64,000 nt of DNA from Streptomyces griseocarneus (GCF_014655595.1 NZ_BNBL01000003.1:193877-257876); one strand, 5' to 3'. Positions 21,403 through 32,849 are shown, counted from the stretch's first letter. Notes: generated by a model not told the origin, from the sequence alone. Numbers and translations: made by a program.

Positions 21403-22572
21403 TCAGCTCAGCCCCGCCGTCCTCGCCCGCTCCACCACCGGGCCGATGGCCCCGACGACCGCGGCGACGTCCGCCTCCGTCGACGTGTGCCCCAGAGAGA
21501 ACCGCAGCGTCCCCCGCGCCAGGTCCGGGTCCGTCCCCGTCGCCAGCACGACGTGGCTGGGCTGGGCGACGCCGGCCGTACAGGCCGAGCCGGTCGAGCA
21601 CTCGATGCCCTGGGCGTCCAGCAGCAGCAGGAGGGAGTCGCCCTCGCAGCCGGGGAAGGAGAAGTGGGCGTTGGCCGGCAGCCGGCCCGCAGGGTCCGGG
21701 TCGCCGCCGAGGACGGCGTCCGGCACGGCCGCCCGTACGCCCTCGACCAGGCGGTCCCGCAGCGTCCCGACCTCGCGCGCGAAGTCCTCGCGCCGTTCGG
21801 CGGCCAGCGTGCCCGCGACCGCGAAGGCGGCGACGGCGGGCACGTCCAGCGTCCCGGAGCGCACGTGCCGCTCCTGGCCGCCGCCGTGCAGCAGCGGTAC
21901 GGGCGCGTACTGCCGTCCCAGCAGCAGCGCGCCGATGCCGTACGGGCCGCCCACCTTGTGACCGCTGACGGTCATCGCGGCGAGCCCCGAGGCGGCGAAG
22001 TCCACGTCCAGCTGGCCGAAGGCCTGGACCGCGTCCGAGTGCAGGGGCACGTCGAATTCGGCGGCGACGGCCGCCAGTTCCCGCACCGGCATGACGGTGC
22101 CGATCTCGTTGTTGGCCCACATCACCGTGGCGAGGGCGACGTCGCCGGGCTCACGGGCTATCGCCTCGCGCAGCGCGTCGGGGTGCACCCGGCCGTAGGA
22201 GTCGACCGGCAGGTACTCGACGGTCGCGCCCTCGTGGGTGGCCAGCCAGTCGACGGCGTCGAGCACGGCGTGGTGCTCCACCGGGCTGGCCAGGACGCGG
22301 GTGCGGGCCGGATCGGCGGCGCGGCGCGCCCAGAACAGGCCCTTGACGGCCAGATTGTCGGCTTCGGTGCCGCCCGCGGTGAAGACCACCTCGCTGGGCC
22401 GCGCACCGAGCGAGGCGGCGAGCGACTCGCGCGCCTCCTCGACGGTACGGCGGGCTCGGCGCCCGGCGGCGTGCAGCGAGGAGGCGTTTCCGGCGAGGGA
22501 CAGCTGGGCGGTCATCGCCTGGACCGCCTCCGGAAGCATCGGGGTGGTGGCGGCGTGGTCGAGGTAGGCCAT
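21403..22572 (-). CDS. Cysteine desulfurase (NifS/IscS class)
   Basis: A 389-residue PLP enzyme that removes sulfur from cysteine and carries it as a persulfide. The PLP lysine is in [12 protein letters not shown] (about 200), the cofactor glycine motif is [11 protein letters not shown] (about 70), and the catalytic cysteine is in [11 protein letters not shown] (about 325). Length and active-site loop fit the group I (NifS/IscS) class. It lies directly upstream of mnmA in the same orientation, so its main job is probably tRNA 2-thiolation, although it may also serve other sulfur users. Confidence 0.94.
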   Translation of the reverse strand: MAYLDHAATTPMLPEAVQAMTAQLSLAGNASSLHAAGRRARRTVEEARESLAASLGARPSEVVFTAGGTEADNLAVKGLFWARRAADPARTRVLASPVEHHAVLDAVDWLATHEGATVEYLPVDSYGRVHPDALREAIAREPGDVALATVMWANNEIGTVMPVRELAAVAAEFDVPLHSDAVQAFGQLDVDFAASGLAAMTVSGHKVGGPYGIGALLLGRQYAPVPLLHGGGQERHVRSGTLDVPAVAAFAVAGTLAAERREDFAREVGTLRDRLVEGVRAAVPDAVLGGDPDPAGRLPANAHFSFPGCEGDSLLLLLDAQGIECSTGSACTAGVAQPSHVVLATGTDPDLARGTLRFSLGHTSTEADVAAVVGAIGPVVERARTAGLS

Positions 22573-22585
22573 GGTGGGCTCGATT

Positions 22586-23575
22586 CTACGAGCCCGGGGC
22601 CGCCCCGTGACCGCCGCCGCCGTACCGCTCCGCCACGGCCGCCGCCACCCGGGCCAGGTCCTCGCGCACCGACCCCGGCGTCAGCACCTCCACGTCCGCC
22701 CCGAAGGGCAGCAGCGCCCGGGCATCCCGGACGTCGGTGAGCGCGAGCTCCACGGTGGCCGGGTCCCCCTCGCCCGGCGGGCCGGCCAGCTGCGGGCCGA
22801 GGATGCGCAGGAACATGTCCAGGCGGGAGCGCCGCACCGTGGCCGTGACCAGGACCTCGGCCGGCCGCTGCTCGACCTCCCGGCGCAGCGTCTCCCAGGC
22901 GTCCGCCAGCTCCACGCCCGCCCTGCGGCGTACGGGCTCGTCGGTGACGGTGACGGCGGCCACCCGGTCGGCGCGGAAGAGCCGGGGCTTCCCGCGCCGG
23001 TCGGCGACCAGGTACCAGACGCCGGCCTTGGCCACGAGTCCGTAGGGGTCGACGGTGTACGTCCTCGGGCGCGTCTCGCCGCCGTGGCGGTAGCGCAGCC
23101 GCAGCCGTCGCTCGGCGAAGACGGCCGTGTGCAGGTCGCCGAGGTCGACGGCCGGGCCGGGGGTGGCCATCCAGCGGACCGGGTCGACCAGGATGCGGCG
23201 GCTGGTGGCCTCGGCGGCGGGGCGGTGCGGGGCCGGCAGCGCGGCCATGACCTTGCGCAGGGCGGAGCCGATCGCCCCCTCGAGACCGAGGGCGGAGTGG
23301 GTGCCCTGGGCGGCGAGGACGAACAGGGCGCGGGCCTCGTCGGAGGTGAGCCCGGTGACGTCCGTGCGGAAGCCGGGCAGCAGCGCGATGCCGCCGTGCC
23401 GGCCGCGCTCGGCGTAGACGGGCACGCCGGAGGCGGAGAGCGAGTCGACGTCGCGGTAGATGGTGCGTACGGAGACTTCCAGGCGCTTGGCGAGTTCGGC
23501 GGCGGGCACCCGGGTGCGGGTCTGGAGCAGCAGGAGTATCGACAGCAGGCGGTCGGATTTCACGCCGCCCAGCAT
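22586..23575 (-). CDS. WYL-domain transcriptional regulator (YafY/DeoR-like)
   Basis: A 329-residue regulator. An N-terminal winged helix-turn-helix (residues about 5-60: [43 protein letters not shown]) is followed by a WYL domain ([26 protein letters not shown]) and the WCX tail. WYL domains sense ligands, sometimes nucleic acids. I prefer the ATG at 23575 ([12 protein letters not shown]) over the frame extension to 23614. It is divergently transcribed from the TIGR03086 gene (140 nt between starts), a pairing that suggests it controls that gene and perhaps itself. Confidence 0.86.
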   Translation of the reverse strand: MLGGVKSDRLLSILLLLQTRTRVPAAELAKRLEVSVRTIYRDVDSLSASGVPVYAERGRHGGIALLPGFRTDVTGLTSDEARALFVLAAQGTHSALGLEGAIGSALRKVMAALPAPHRPAAEATSRRILVDPVRWMATPGPAVDLGDLHTAVFAERRLRLRYRHGGETRPRTYTVDPYGLVAKAGVWYLVADRRGKPRLFRADRVAAVTVTDEPVRRRAGVELADAWETLRREVEQRPAEVLVTATVRRSRLDMFLRILGPQLAGPPGEGDPATVELALTDVRDARALLPFGADVEVLTPGSVREDLARVAAAVAERYGGGGHGAAPGS

Positions 23576-23714
23576 GCCGTCCGGCGCGCTGTTCAAGATC
23601 ACGGGAAAGCACATCGCCGGAAAACATGACGGCAGGTGTCAGCTTATGCGCGGAAGCTCTGTCCTGGCCGGGTCGCCCCGGCCGGATTCGACCGCCTCGG
23701 ACAGGGAGCAGCCC

Positions 23715-24305
23715 GTGAACGCCATCGACACCGCCTTCGACCCCCGCCCCCTCCTCGACCGTGCCACCGCCCAGCTGTCGGCGCTGGTCCACGCCGTGCC
23801 GGCGGACCGGCTCGGCGACCCCACGCCGTGTGCGGAGTTCGACGTCCGCGCCCTGCTCGCGCACCTGGTGCTGGGCGCGCACGACGGGGCGGCGATCGGC
23901 GAGACCGGTGACGTGGTGTGGGGGCGGCCGCCGACGGACATCGCGGACGACGGCTGGGGGCGCGCGTACGACGAGGCGCGGGCGCACCTGGCGGCCGGGT
24001 GGGCGGACGACGCGACGCTGGAGCGGGTGGTGGACCTGCCGTGGGGGAAGCTCCCGGGCCGGGCCTACCTCACCTCGGGGATGGTGCTGGAGACCGTCAC
24101 GCACACGTGGGACCTGTCCGAGGCGCTCGGGCACCCGCTGCCGCTGGACCAGGAACTCGCGGAGCCCGTCCTGGGCTGGGCGCGGCAGTTCCTGCCGGCC
24201 GAGCGGCGGGGCGAGGGCGTGCCGTTCGAGCCGGTGCGTCCGGCGCCCGAGGGGGCGGACGCGTACACCCGGCTGGCGGCCTGGCTGGGGCGGCCGGTGC
24301 GCTAG
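23715..24305 (+). CDS. TIGR03086-family (mycothiol-dependent / DinB-like) metalloprotein
   Basis: A 196-residue protein of the maleylpyruvate isomerase/DinB four-helix superfamily, which is abundant in mycothiol-producing actinobacteria. The family signature DRLGDPTPCAEFDVRALLAHLV near residue 40 (split here as DRLGDPTPC and EFDVRALLAHL) and the TVTHTWDLSEALG motif near residue 135 contain candidate metal-binding histidines. The GTG start has GGGAG upstream. The precise reaction is unknown; relatives handle thiol transfer to or from mycothiol. It is divergent from the WYL regulator. Confidence 0.8.
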   Translation: MNAIDTAFDPRPLLDRATAQLSALVHAVPADRLGDPTPCAEFDVRALLAHLVLGAHDGAAIGETGDVVWGRPPTDIADDGWGRAYDEARAHLAAGWADDATLERVVDLPWGKLPGRAYLTSGMVLETVTHTWDLSEALGHPLPLDQELAEPVLGWARQFLPAERRGEGVPFEPVRPAPEGADAYTRLAAWLGRPVR

Positions 24306-24326
24306 CGGAAACGATACGCCCGGGCG

Positions 24327-24995
24327 TTACCCGGCGGCGGGGTCCTCGGTGGCCGCGCTGCGCCGGTGCCAGGCGCGCGGTGCCCGCCAGTTGTAGCGCA
24401 TGGCCAGCAGGCGCAGGACGAACGCGGTCGCGGCGGAGAGCATGCTGGTGGAGACGTTGAGCGCGTCGTAGCGGATGAGCAGTGCGGCCATGGTGGCGCC
24501 CACCATGGCCGGCACGGCGTACAGGTCGCGGTCCCAGCGCAGCAGCGAGGGCACCTCGTGGGCGAGGACGTCGCGCAGCACGCCGCCGCCGACGGCGGTG
24601 GCGAGCCCGAGGGTCGCGGCGAAGGTGAGGCCGAGCCCGTACGTGTAGGCCTTGACGGTGCCCGCGACGCAGAAGAGCCCGAGGCCGGCGGCGTCGAAGA
24701 CGTTCACGGCCTTGGTGATCCGCTCGACCTCGGGGTGGAGGAAGAAGACGAACACGGTGGCGACCAGCGGGGTGAGGAAGTACCCGAGGTCGGTGAAGGC
24801 GGCCGGCGGTACGGCTCCGATGATCAGGTCCCGGATCAGCCCGCCGCCCAGGGCCGTGACCTCCGCCAGCACCGCCATGCCGAAGACGTCGAAGTTCTTG
24901 CGGACGGCGAGCAGCGCGCCCGAGATGGCGAAGACGAAGATCCCGGCGAGGTCGAGCGAGTGCTGGACGGAGGGGCTGAACAGATCGGAGAGCAC
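24327..24995 (-). CDS. Trimeric intracellular cation channel family (UPF0126) membrane protein
   Basis: A 222-residue membrane protein with about seven helices arranged as two repeats. The family signature appears twice, as GGGLIRDLIIG (about residue 52) and GGGVLRDVLAHEVPSLL (about residue 138). Prokaryotic TRIC homologues conduct K+ and Na+; other members have been called glycine transporters (YicG/YadS), so the cargo is not certain. The GTG start is at 24995. The Arg/His-rich C-terminal tail is probably cytoplasmic. Confidence 0.88.
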   Translation of the reverse strand: MLSDLFSPSVQHSLDLAGIFVFAISGALLAVRKNFDVFGMAVLAEVTALGGGLIRDLIIGAVPPAAFTDLGYFLTPLVATVFVFFLHPEVERITKAVNVFDAAGLGLFCVAGTVKAYTYGLGLTFAATLGLATAVGGGVLRDVLAHEVPSLLRWDRDLYAVPAMVGATMAALLIRYDALNVSTSMLSAATAFVLRLLAMRYNWRAPRAWHRRSAATEDPAAG

Positions 24996-25074
24996 CCGAC
25001 ATTCTTACTCGTCGCGGGCGGTGTCCCTGACAAGCCGGTCCGGGCGGCCAGAGGACACCCCCCTCGGACACGCC

Positions 25075-26610
25075 CTAGCGCTCCGGCGGCAGCGCGGGCC
25101 GGTCGCGGCTGGAGAGCCAGGTGCCGAAGAGAGCGCCCAGGTCCTTGCCGGAGACGGCCTCGGCGAGGCCGATGAACTGGGCGGTGCGGACGTTGCCGTG
25201 CCGGTGCAGCTTGGTCCACTTCGGCAGCAGCCGGAAGAATGCCTTGTCGCCGATGCGCTCGCGCAGCATCTGCAGGGTCATCGCGCCCCGGAAGTAGACG
25301 GCGCGCGAGAGCATGGTGTCGCGCTGCGGATCGGCGAGGTCGATCTTCCAGAAGGGGTCCTGGGGCTTGCGCAGGTTGTAGGCCTCGAGGAAGGACCGGT
25401 GGGTGCTCTTGCGACCCTTGTACTCGTCCCACAGCCATTCGGCGTAGGTGGCGAAGCCCTCGTTGAGCCACACGTCCTTCCACCGCTCGACCGAGACGGA
25501 GTTGCCGAACCACTGGTGGGCGACCTCGTGGACGACCGTGGACTCGTCGCGGACGGCCGAGTAGACGGGCTTGGTCTGGGTCTCCAGCGAGAAGCCGGCC
25601 TCGGGCATGTCGTCGACGATCGCGCCGGTCTCCTCGAAGGGGTAGGGGCCGAAGACCTGCGACCAGTGGTCCGTGGCCTCGGCGGTCAGGCCGTAGAAGT
25701 CGAGCTGCCCGGTGGCCAGGGCGGGGTCGGTGGCGACGTAGATGGGGATGCCGCCGGGCGTCCTGCCCTTCTTGACGTCGAACTTCCCGATGGTGGCGGT
25801 GGCGAGGTAGGGGGCCATGGGCCGGGTTTCGCGCCAGTGGGCGACGGTGGTGGCGCCGCGGTCGTGGGTGGCCAGGAGCCGGCCGTTCGAGACGGCGGTC
25901 AGGCCCTTGGGGGCCCTGATCCGGATGTCGAAGGTCGCCTTGTCGGAGGGGTGGTCGCTGGAGGGGAACCAGGTGGAGGCCGCGTTGGGCTCGCAGGCCA
26001 CGAAGGCACCGTCCCGGGTTCTCATCCACCCGTACTTGGAGCCGAAGACGATGGGGCCGGAGAGCGGGCGGGGGGTGCCGCCGTAGGCGACGGTGGTGGT
26101 GAAGGCGTGGCCCTTGGGCACCGGGAGCATCGGGTGGATCTTCAGCTCGGGGCCCTCCTGGGTGAAGGCGGCGGGCAGGCCGTTCACCTCGACCGATCCG
26201 ACCTTGAGCTGCTGCAGGTCCAGGTGGAAGGAGGTCAGGCCGCGGGTGGCCCGCGCGGTGAGGGTCGCCCGGCCGTCGAGGCGGCCGCTGTCCGGGGCGT
26301 AGCGGACGTCGAGGTCGTAGTGGCGGACGTCGAAGCCGCCGTTGCCCAGGCCCGGGAAGTAGGGGTCGCCGATGCCCGCTGCGCCGGGGCCGAGCGGGTG
26401 GTCGCCGGGGCGGGGGACGGAGGCGGGGCCGGCGGCTATCGCGCCGGCGGTCGCCGCCGCCGTGGCGAGGGCGAGGAGCTTCACCGGCCCTCGCCGGCGC
26501 ATCGCGTCCCGGCCGGGCAGGCGCCGGCGTAGGGAGTCCCGGCTGGGCAGATGCCGGCGTATCGAGTCCCGGCCGGGCAGACGCCGGCGTATCGAGCGGG
26601 AGAGTGCCAT
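25075..26610 (-). CDS. Secreted M1-family zinc metallopeptidase with N-terminal decapeptide repeats
   Basis: A 511-residue aminopeptidase-like enzyme. Zinc ligands are visible as HEVAHQWFG and, 18 residues on, NEGFATYAEW. The exopeptidase motif GxMEN is replaced by a different sequence (AGFSLETQT), as in the short bacterial M1 subfamily. It stops after the catalytic domain. The N-terminus is odd: before the hydrophobic signal (VKLLALATAAATAGAIAAG) lie about three and a half copies of a basic decapeptide, S-I/L-R-R-x-L-P-x-R-D. I chose the ATG at 26610 with AAGGGACG upstream; an alternative ATG at 26502 would exclude the repeats. It is probably exported. Confidence 0.85.
   Translation of the reverse strand: MALSRSIRRRLPGRDSIRRHLPSRDSLRRRLPGRDAMRRRGPVKLLALATAAATAGAIAAGPASVPRPGDHPLGPGAAGIGDPYFPGLGNGGFDVRHYDLDVRYAPDSGRLDGRATLTARATRGLTSFHLDLQQLKVGSVEVNGLPAAFTQEGPELKIHPMLPVPKGHAFTTTVAYGGTPRPLSGPIVFGSKYGWMRTRDGAFVACEPNAASTWFPSSDHPSDKATFDIRIRAPKGLTAVSNGRLLATHDRGATTVAHWRETRPMAPYLATATIGKFDVKKGRTPGGIPIYVATDPALATGQLDFYGLTAEATDHWSQVFGPYPFEETGAIVDDMPEAGFSLETQTKPVYSAVRDESTVVHEVAHQWFGNSVSVERWKDVWLNEGFATYAEWLWDEYKGRKSTHRSFLEAYNLRKPQDPFWKIDLADPQRDTMLSRAVYFRGAMTLQMLRERIGDKAFFRLLPKWTKLHRHGNVRTAQFIGLAEAVSGKDLGALFGTWLSSRDRPALPPER
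26491..26595. repeat. 30-bp tandem repeat (about 3.5 copies) inside the M1 peptidase gene
   Basis: Three full units at 26506-26535, 26536-26565 and 26566-26595 differ at only a few positions, preceded by a half unit at 26491-26505. The 30-bp length keeps frame and encodes the basic decapeptide of the M1 peptidase N-terminus. Confidence 0.9.
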
Positions 26611-26715
26611 GAGCCGTCCCTTCGACCGCGCGATTCCCGCGTGCGGCGGCCGCGCCGACTCCGCACCCTCCCCTCTCCCCACGGGCTCACGCCTGCCCTC
26701 AGCCTGACATGACTC

Positions 26716-27762
26716 TCAGGTGACCGCACCTCGCGCTCCGGAGTCACTGCCGTCCTCGGGGTGGTGGCAGGCGACCGCGTGCCCCGGCCGGAGCGTCAGC
26801 AGCGGCGGTTCCTCGCGTGCGCAGACCTCGGTCGCCTTCCAGCAGCGGGTGTGGAAGCGGCACCCGGACGGCGGCGAGATCGGCGAGGGCACGTCGCCCT
26901 TGAGGAGGATGCGTTCCCTGCGGGCGCGCCGGGCGGGGTCCGGCACCGGCACGGCGGACAGCAGGGCCCTGGTGTACGGGTGCAGGGGCGCGGTGTAGAG
27001 CGGGGAGCGGTCGGCGAGCTCGACGATCTTGCCCAGGTACATCACCGCGATGCGGTCCGAGACGTGCCGGATGACCGACAGGTCGTGGGCGATGATGACG
27101 TACGTCAGCCCCAGCTCCTCCTGGAGGTCGTCCAGCAGGTTGACCACCTGGGCCTGGATGGAGACGTCCAGCGCGGAGACGGGCTCGTCCGCGACCACCA
27201 GCTTCGGCTTGAGGGCCAGGGCGCGGGCGATGCCGATGCGCTGGCGCTGGCCGCCGGAGAACTCGTGCGGATAGCGGTTGTAGTGCTCGGGGTTGAGGCC
27301 CACCAGCCCCAGCAGCCTCTGCACCTCCTTCTTCACCCCGCCCTCGGGCGTGATGCCCTGGAGGCGGAACGGCGCGCCGACGATCGTGCCGACGGTGTGC
27401 CGGGGGTTCAGCGAGGAGTACGGGTCCTGGAAGATCATCTGGACGTCGCGGCGCATCGGGCGCATCCCGGCGACGCCGAGGTGGGTGATGTCGCGCCCCT
27501 CGAACTCGATGCGCCCGGCGGTGGGTTCGAGCAGCCGGGTGATCAGCCGGCCCATGGTCGACTTGCCGCAGCCGGACTCGCCGACGACGCCCAGGGTCTC
27601 CCCCGGCCGGACGTCGAAGGTCAGGCCGTCGACGGCCTGCACCGCGCCCGACTGGCGGCGCAGCAGGCCCTTGGTGATCGGGAAGTGCTTGACCAGGCCC
27701 TCGACCTTCAGCAGGGGCGCGGCCGGCTCCGGCGACGCGGAGGGCTGCCCGGGAATCGTCAT
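26716..27762 (-). CDS. Oligopeptide/dipeptide ABC importer ATP-binding protein (OppF/DppF type)
   Basis: An ATPase of about 348 residues that powers peptide import. Walker A is GESGCGKST, the signature is [15 protein letters not shown], and Walker B is [15 protein letters not shown]. The C-terminal oligo_HPY region has the Cys cluster typical of the family ([15 protein letters not shown]). It lacks an N-terminal start motif. A GTG at 27777 overlaps the preceding stop (GTGA); I prefer the ATG at 27762 with GAAGGG upstream. It is the last gene of the five-gene operon 32849 to 26716. Confidence 0.92.
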   Translation of the reverse strand: MTIPGQPSASPEPAAPLLKVEGLVKHFPITKGLLRRQSGAVQAVDGLTFDVRPGETLGVVGESGCGKSTMGRLITRLLEPTAGRIEFEGRDITHLGVAGMRPMRRDVQMIFQDPYSSLNPRHTVGTIVGAPFRLQGITPEGGVKKEVQRLLGLVGLNPEHYNRYPHEFSGGQRQRIGIARALALKPKLVVADEPVSALDVSIQAQVVNLLDDLQEELGLTYVIIAHDLSVIRHVSDRIAVMYLGKIVELADRSPLYTAPLHPYTRALLSAVPVPDPARRARRERILLKGDVPSPISPPSGCRFHTRCWKATEVCAREEPPLLTLRPGHAVACHHPEDGSDSGARGAVT

Positions 27763-27773
27763 CTCGTGGCCCT

Positions 27774-28849
27774 TCACAGCTTCGGCGCGATCTCTTCGGT
27801 CCAGATCCGCGCCCGTTCCTCGTGCGTCATGTGGCAGGCGGCGTGGTGCCGGTCGGTGCCCGGCACCGGGGCGAGCTCCGGCCGCTCGCTGCGGGTGATC
27901 CCGTCGGCGGGCACGTCGGCGTAGGGGCAGCGCGGGCTGAAGGCGCAGCCGGGAGGCACGTTGATCAGGCTGGGCGGCGAGCCCTTGACGGGGATCAGCC
28001 GCTCGGTCTGCTCGCGGTCGATGCGCGGCATGGAGCCCAGCAGGCCCCAGGTGTAGGGGTGCTGGGGCCGGCGGAAGACCTGCTCGGCGGGGCCGCGCTC
28101 GACGCAGCGGCCGCCGTACATCACCAGGATGTCGTCGGCGAGCTCGGCGACCACGCCCAGGTCGTGGGTGATGATGATGACGGCGGAGCCGAACTCCTGC
28201 TGCAGGTCGCGGATGAGGTCGAGGATCTGCGCCTGGACGGTGACGTCCAGGGCGGTGGTGGGCTCGTCCGCGATGAGCAGCTCGGGGTTGTTGACCAGCG
28301 CCATCGCGATCATCGCGCGCTGGCGCATGCCGCCGGAGAACTGGTGGGGGTAGTCGTCGGCCCGCCGGTCGGGCTGCGGGATGCCGACGCGGTCCAGCAG
28401 CTCGACCGCGCGCTTGCGGGCGGTCTTCTTGTCGACGTCGTGGTGGACGCGGTAGGCCTCGACGATCTGGGCGCCGACGGTGAAGTAGGGGTGCATGGCC
28501 GACAGCGGGTCCTGGAAGATCATCGCCATCTCGCGGCCGCGCAGCCGCCGCACCTCGTCGGGGTCGGCGCTCATCAGCTCCTTGCCGTCCAGCCAGATCT
28601 CGCCGCTGATCCTCGCCCGGCGGCGGCCGTACTGGCCGACGGTGTGCAGGCCCATGATGCCCAGTGAGGTGACGGACTTCCCGGAGCCCGACTCGCCGAC
28701 GATGCCGAGGGTGCGGCCCTTGTCCAGCCGGAAGGAGAGCCCGTCGACGCTCCTGACCAGGCCGTCGTCGGTGGGGAAGTGGATGCGCAGGTCGCGCACC
28801 TCGAGGAACGCGGCCGGCGGCTGCCCGGGGGCGGGGGCGGGTGCGGTCG

Positions 28850-28853
<4 letters not shown>
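27774..28853 (-). CDS. Oligopeptide/dipeptide ABC importer ATP-binding protein (OppD/DppD type)
   Basis: A 359-residue ATPase partner of the OppF-type protein. Walker A is GESGSGKSV, the signature is [15 protein letters not shown], Walker B is [14 protein letters not shown], and the tail carries the oligo_HPY cysteines ([12 protein letters not shown]). The GTG start at 28853 overlaps the upstream permease stop as GTGA, so translation is coupled. Confidence 0.92.
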
Positions 28854-29848
<995 letters not shown>

Positions 29849-29964
29849 TGCGGTCGGCCCGGCGGCGGCCCCGGGAACCGTGACGGTCCCCGGAGCCGCC
29901 GCGCGCGGCCCTCACCTGCCCTTCGGGGCCTGGCGGCGGGTGTGCCGGCTGAGCGGACGGACGG

Positions 29965-31737
29965 TCACTTGGCGACGCCCAGGGAGGCGTAGTCGTAGCG
30001 GCCGTTGTAGGCGTCTGAGGTGTAGACGTTGGTCAGCCGGGAGCTGCGCCAGATGATGTTCTTCTCGAAGACGAAGGGCAGGTACCAGCCGCCCTCGGTG
30101 ACCTTCTTGTTGGCCTCCTGGAAGATCTTCCCGGCCTTGACCGGGTCGGTCTCCGCGATGGCCTGGTCGTAGAGCTTGTTGATCCCGGGGTCGTTGATCT
30201 CCCCGTAGTTGTTGTTGCCGCTGTCGAGGATGAACCGGCCGTCCGTCAGGGGCTGCAGGAAGCCCTGGCCGCTGGGGAAGTCGGCGCCCCAGCCCATGAT
30301 GATGATGCCGTAGCCCTTGGCCTTGACGTTCTTGGGAGCGCCGATGATGCCGGTGGTCTGGGCGCCGTCGTACTGGTCGATGTCGGTCTGGATGCCGACC
30401 TTCTTCAGCGCCGCCTGCATCGACTCGGCGGTGGCGATCTCCGGCGGCTTGTTGTTGCGGACGGCGATGGTGGTCTTGAAGCCCTCCGGCTTGCCGCAGG
30501 CCTTCAGCTCCTCCTTGGCCTTGGCGATGTCGGGCTTGCCCTGCTTGAGCTGGAAGGGGTCGTAGCCCGGGTCGTAGCCCTCGACGGACGGCGGGATCAT
30601 GCCGGTGGCGATGTCGCCGCCCGCGTCGGGGCCGCCGCGCGCGGTCTGCAGCGAGGTGTGGTCGGCGGCGTAGATCACCGCCTTGCGGCAGTGCTCGTTG
30701 TCGAAGGGCGCCACGGTCCTGGGGAAGACGGCGTAGCGGATGAAGCCGGTCTGGGGGTTGTCGACGTTCGCCTTGGCCGACTGCAGCGCCTTCTGGCGGC
30801 CGGCCGAGCCCATGCCGGTGGCGTTGATGTCGACGTCGTAGTCGCCGGCGATCAGGCGGTTGTCCATGTCGTCGGCGTTGGTGGAGAGCTTGACCGTGAT
30901 CTTGTCGGGCAGCGCCTTGCGGACGGGGTCGGACTCCCGCTTCCACTTCTCGTTGCGCACCAGCTCCAGGCCCTTGTTGGGGGTGTACGACACCCAGCGG
31001 TAGGGGCCGCTGGAGAACGGCTTCTGCCCGTACTTCTCCGCGGTGTCCTTGTCCGGGCGCACGGGGGCGGCCGCGGGCAGGGCCAGCATCTGGGGGAAGT
31101 CGCCGTTGGCCTTGGGCAGCTTGAAGACGATGGTTTTGTCGTCCGGAGTCTCGATCGCCTTCAGCCCGAGCCTGTCCGGGCTCTCGTCCTTGTACGGGCC
31201 CTTGTAGGTCTTGTCGGGGTCGAGGGCCTGCATGAGCCACAGCGGGCCGCCGGAGATCTTGTCCTGCGCCCAGGTGCGCTCGATGCCGTACTTGATGTGC
31301 TTCGAGGTGATCGGCTGGCCGTCCTCCCAGGTCAGGCCGTCCCTCAGGGTGAACGTGTACGTCTTCTTGTCCGCCGAGACCTTCCCGGTGTCGGTGGCCA
31401 TGTCGGGGACGACGGTGCGGCTCTCCTTGCCGGGCGCCGCCTTGGGGGTGACCAGCGTGCGGGTGTAGAAGCGGGCGAAGTCCCACATGAAGCCGTAGTA
31501 GCCGCGCTGCGGGTCCCAGGAGTCGGCGTCCTGGGTGCCGATGAACCGCAGCTCGCCGCCCTTCTTGTCGGAGGCGCTGGCCACCTTGTCGATGCCGGCG
31601 TTGAATCCCGGGGCCTTGCCGCCGTGCTTGCCGTCCTTGCCGCCACCGCCGCCGCAGGCCGTGGTGCCGACGAGGGCCGCGACCACGAGGGCCGCCCCCG
31701 CGACGGTTGCGCGCCGGGGATTTCTCTGGGTTGCCAA
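29965..31737 (-). CDS. Peptide ABC importer substrate-binding lipoprotein
   Basis: A 590-residue SBP_bac_5 family lipoprotein that captures the substrate outside the membrane. A TTG start at 31737 is preceded by GGAGG at 10 nt; no ATG or GTG lies suitably placed. The signal ends in GTTAC with a Gly-rich linker after Cys (GGGGGKDGKHGG). The domain shows the SBP_bac_5 pattern: DGLTWEDGQPITSKHIKYGIER, FSSGPYRWVSY, then LNTADD-like NADDMDNRLIAGDYD and the C-terminal VFEKNIIWRSSRLTNVY (given in pieces). It sits between the two permease genes. The substrate is unknown. Confidence 0.9.
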   Translation of the reverse strand: MATQRNPRRATVAGAALVVAALVGTTACGGGGGKDGKHGGKAPGFNAGIDKVASASDKKGGELRFIGTQDADSWDPQRGYYGFMWDFARFYTRTLVTPKAAPGKESRTVVPDMATDTGKVSADKKTYTFTLRDGLTWEDGQPITSKHIKYGIERTWAQDKISGGPLWLMQALDPDKTYKGPYKDESPDRLGLKAIETPDDKTIVFKLPKANGDFPQMLALPAAAPVRPDKDTAEKYGQKPFSSGPYRWVSYTPNKGLELVRNEKWKRESDPVRKALPDKITVKLSTNADDMDNRLIAGDYDVDINATGMGSAGRQKALQSAKANVDNPQTGFIRYAVFPRTVAPFDNEHCRKAVIYAADHTSLQTARGGPDAGGDIATGMIPPSVEGYDPGYDPFQLKQGKPDIAKAKEELKACGKPEGFKTTIAVRNNKPPEIATAESMQAALKKVGIQTDIDQYDGAQTTGIIGAPKNVKAKGYGIIIMGWGADFPSGQGFLQPLTDGRFILDSGNNNYGEINDPGINKLYDQAIAETDPVKAGKIFQEANKKVTEGGWYLPFVFEKNIIWRSSRLTNVYTSDAYNGRYDYASLGVAK

Positions 31738-31850
31738 GATGTCGCGACCTCCGTGATTGTCGCCGCCCCGGAAGGGCCGGCGGTGTTCGGGAACGGCCTC
31801 TGACGGGACGACAGGGGCGGGTGTACGACCGGAAGCGGGCGGTGGTGCGG

Positions 31851-32849
31851 CTAGCGCGAGCCCTTCGGGTCCAGCGCGTCGCGCACGCCGTCGCCGAAGA
31901 GGTTGAACGCCAGCACGGTGACGAAGATGGCCACACCCGGGATGATCATGAACATCGGGTCGGCCTCGTAGGTCGTGACGGCCTTGGAGAGCATCTGCCC
32001 CCAGGAGGCGGTCGGCGGCTTGACCCCCGCGCCCAGGAAGCTCAGCGCGGCCTCGGTGAGCACGTTGGTCGGGATCATCAGGGTGGTGTAGACGGTGATG
32101 GGCGCGACCAGGTTGGGCAGCAGCTCGCGGAAGAGGATGTAGCCGCGGCCCGCGCCCAGGCTGCGCGCCGCCTCCACGTACTCCCGCTCCCGCAGCGAGA
32201 GCGTCTGGCCGCGCACGATGCGCCCCACGTACGGCCAGCCGAAGAAGCCGATCACGGCGATCAGCACGGCCATCCGCACGCCCGAACCCTGCAGCCCCCA
32301 CAGCGAGTTGGGCACCACCGACACCAGGGCGATGATGAACAGCAGCTGGGGGAAGGCGAGCAGCAGGTCCATCACCCGGCTGACGACGGCGTCGACCCAG
32401 CCGCCGAAGTAGCCGGCGACGATCCCGAACACCGTGCCGAGCACCACGGCGACGACCGCCGAGAGGAAGGCCACGAGCAGCGAGACGCGGGCGCCGTAGA
32501 CGACCCGGCTGAAGACGTCGCGGCCGTTGCCCGGCTCGACGCCGAAGAGGAAGTCCGAACTGATGCCTCCCCAGGACCCCTTGGGGGTGCTGAAGAACGG
32601 ATCAATCGTTTCTTCATGGAATTCGTTCGGCGGATGGCCCAGCAGCCCGACGATCAGCGGGGCGAAGGCCGCGACCAGGACGAGCAGCAGGACGACGACC
32701 CCGCCGGCCAGCGCCACCTTGTCGCGTTTGAGGCGGATCCAGGCGATGCGCCAGGGGGAGCGCCCCTCGATGGCCTTGCCGGGCACGTCGGTGGCGACAT
32801 CGACGGCGGCGGCCCCTGCCGCGCCCGTATCGTGCAGTGGTGCCGTCAT
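31851..32849 (-). CDS. Oligopeptide/dipeptide ABC importer permease (OppC/DppC type)
   Basis: A 332-residue permease and the first gene of the importer operon. An N-terminal cytoplasmic segment (SPWRIAWIRLKRDKVALAGG) is characteristic of OppC. Five or six helices follow, with the EAA loop REYVEAARSLGAGRGYILF. The ATG at 32849 has GAGGGG 10 nt upstream. Gene order (OppC, binding protein, OppB, OppD, OppF) differs from the classical A-B-C-D-F order. The promoter should lie in 32850-33162, a spacer made of two kinds of tandem repeats. Confidence 0.92.
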   Translation of the reverse strand: MTAPLHDTGAAGAAAVDVATDVPGKAIEGRSPWRIAWIRLKRDKVALAGGVVVLLLVLVAAFAPLIVGLLGHPPNEFHEETIDPFFSTPKGSWGGISSDFLFGVEPGNGRDVFSRVVYGARVSLLVAFLSAVVAVVLGTVFGIVAGYFGGWVDAVVSRVMDLLLAFPQLLFIIALVSVVPNSLWGLQGSGVRMAVLIAVIGFFGWPYVGRIVRGQTLSLREREYVEAARSLGAGRGYILFRELLPNLVAPITVYTTLMIPTNVLTEAALSFLGAGVKPPTASWGQMLSKAVTTYEADPMFMIIPGVAIFVTVLAFNLFGDGVRDALDPKGSR

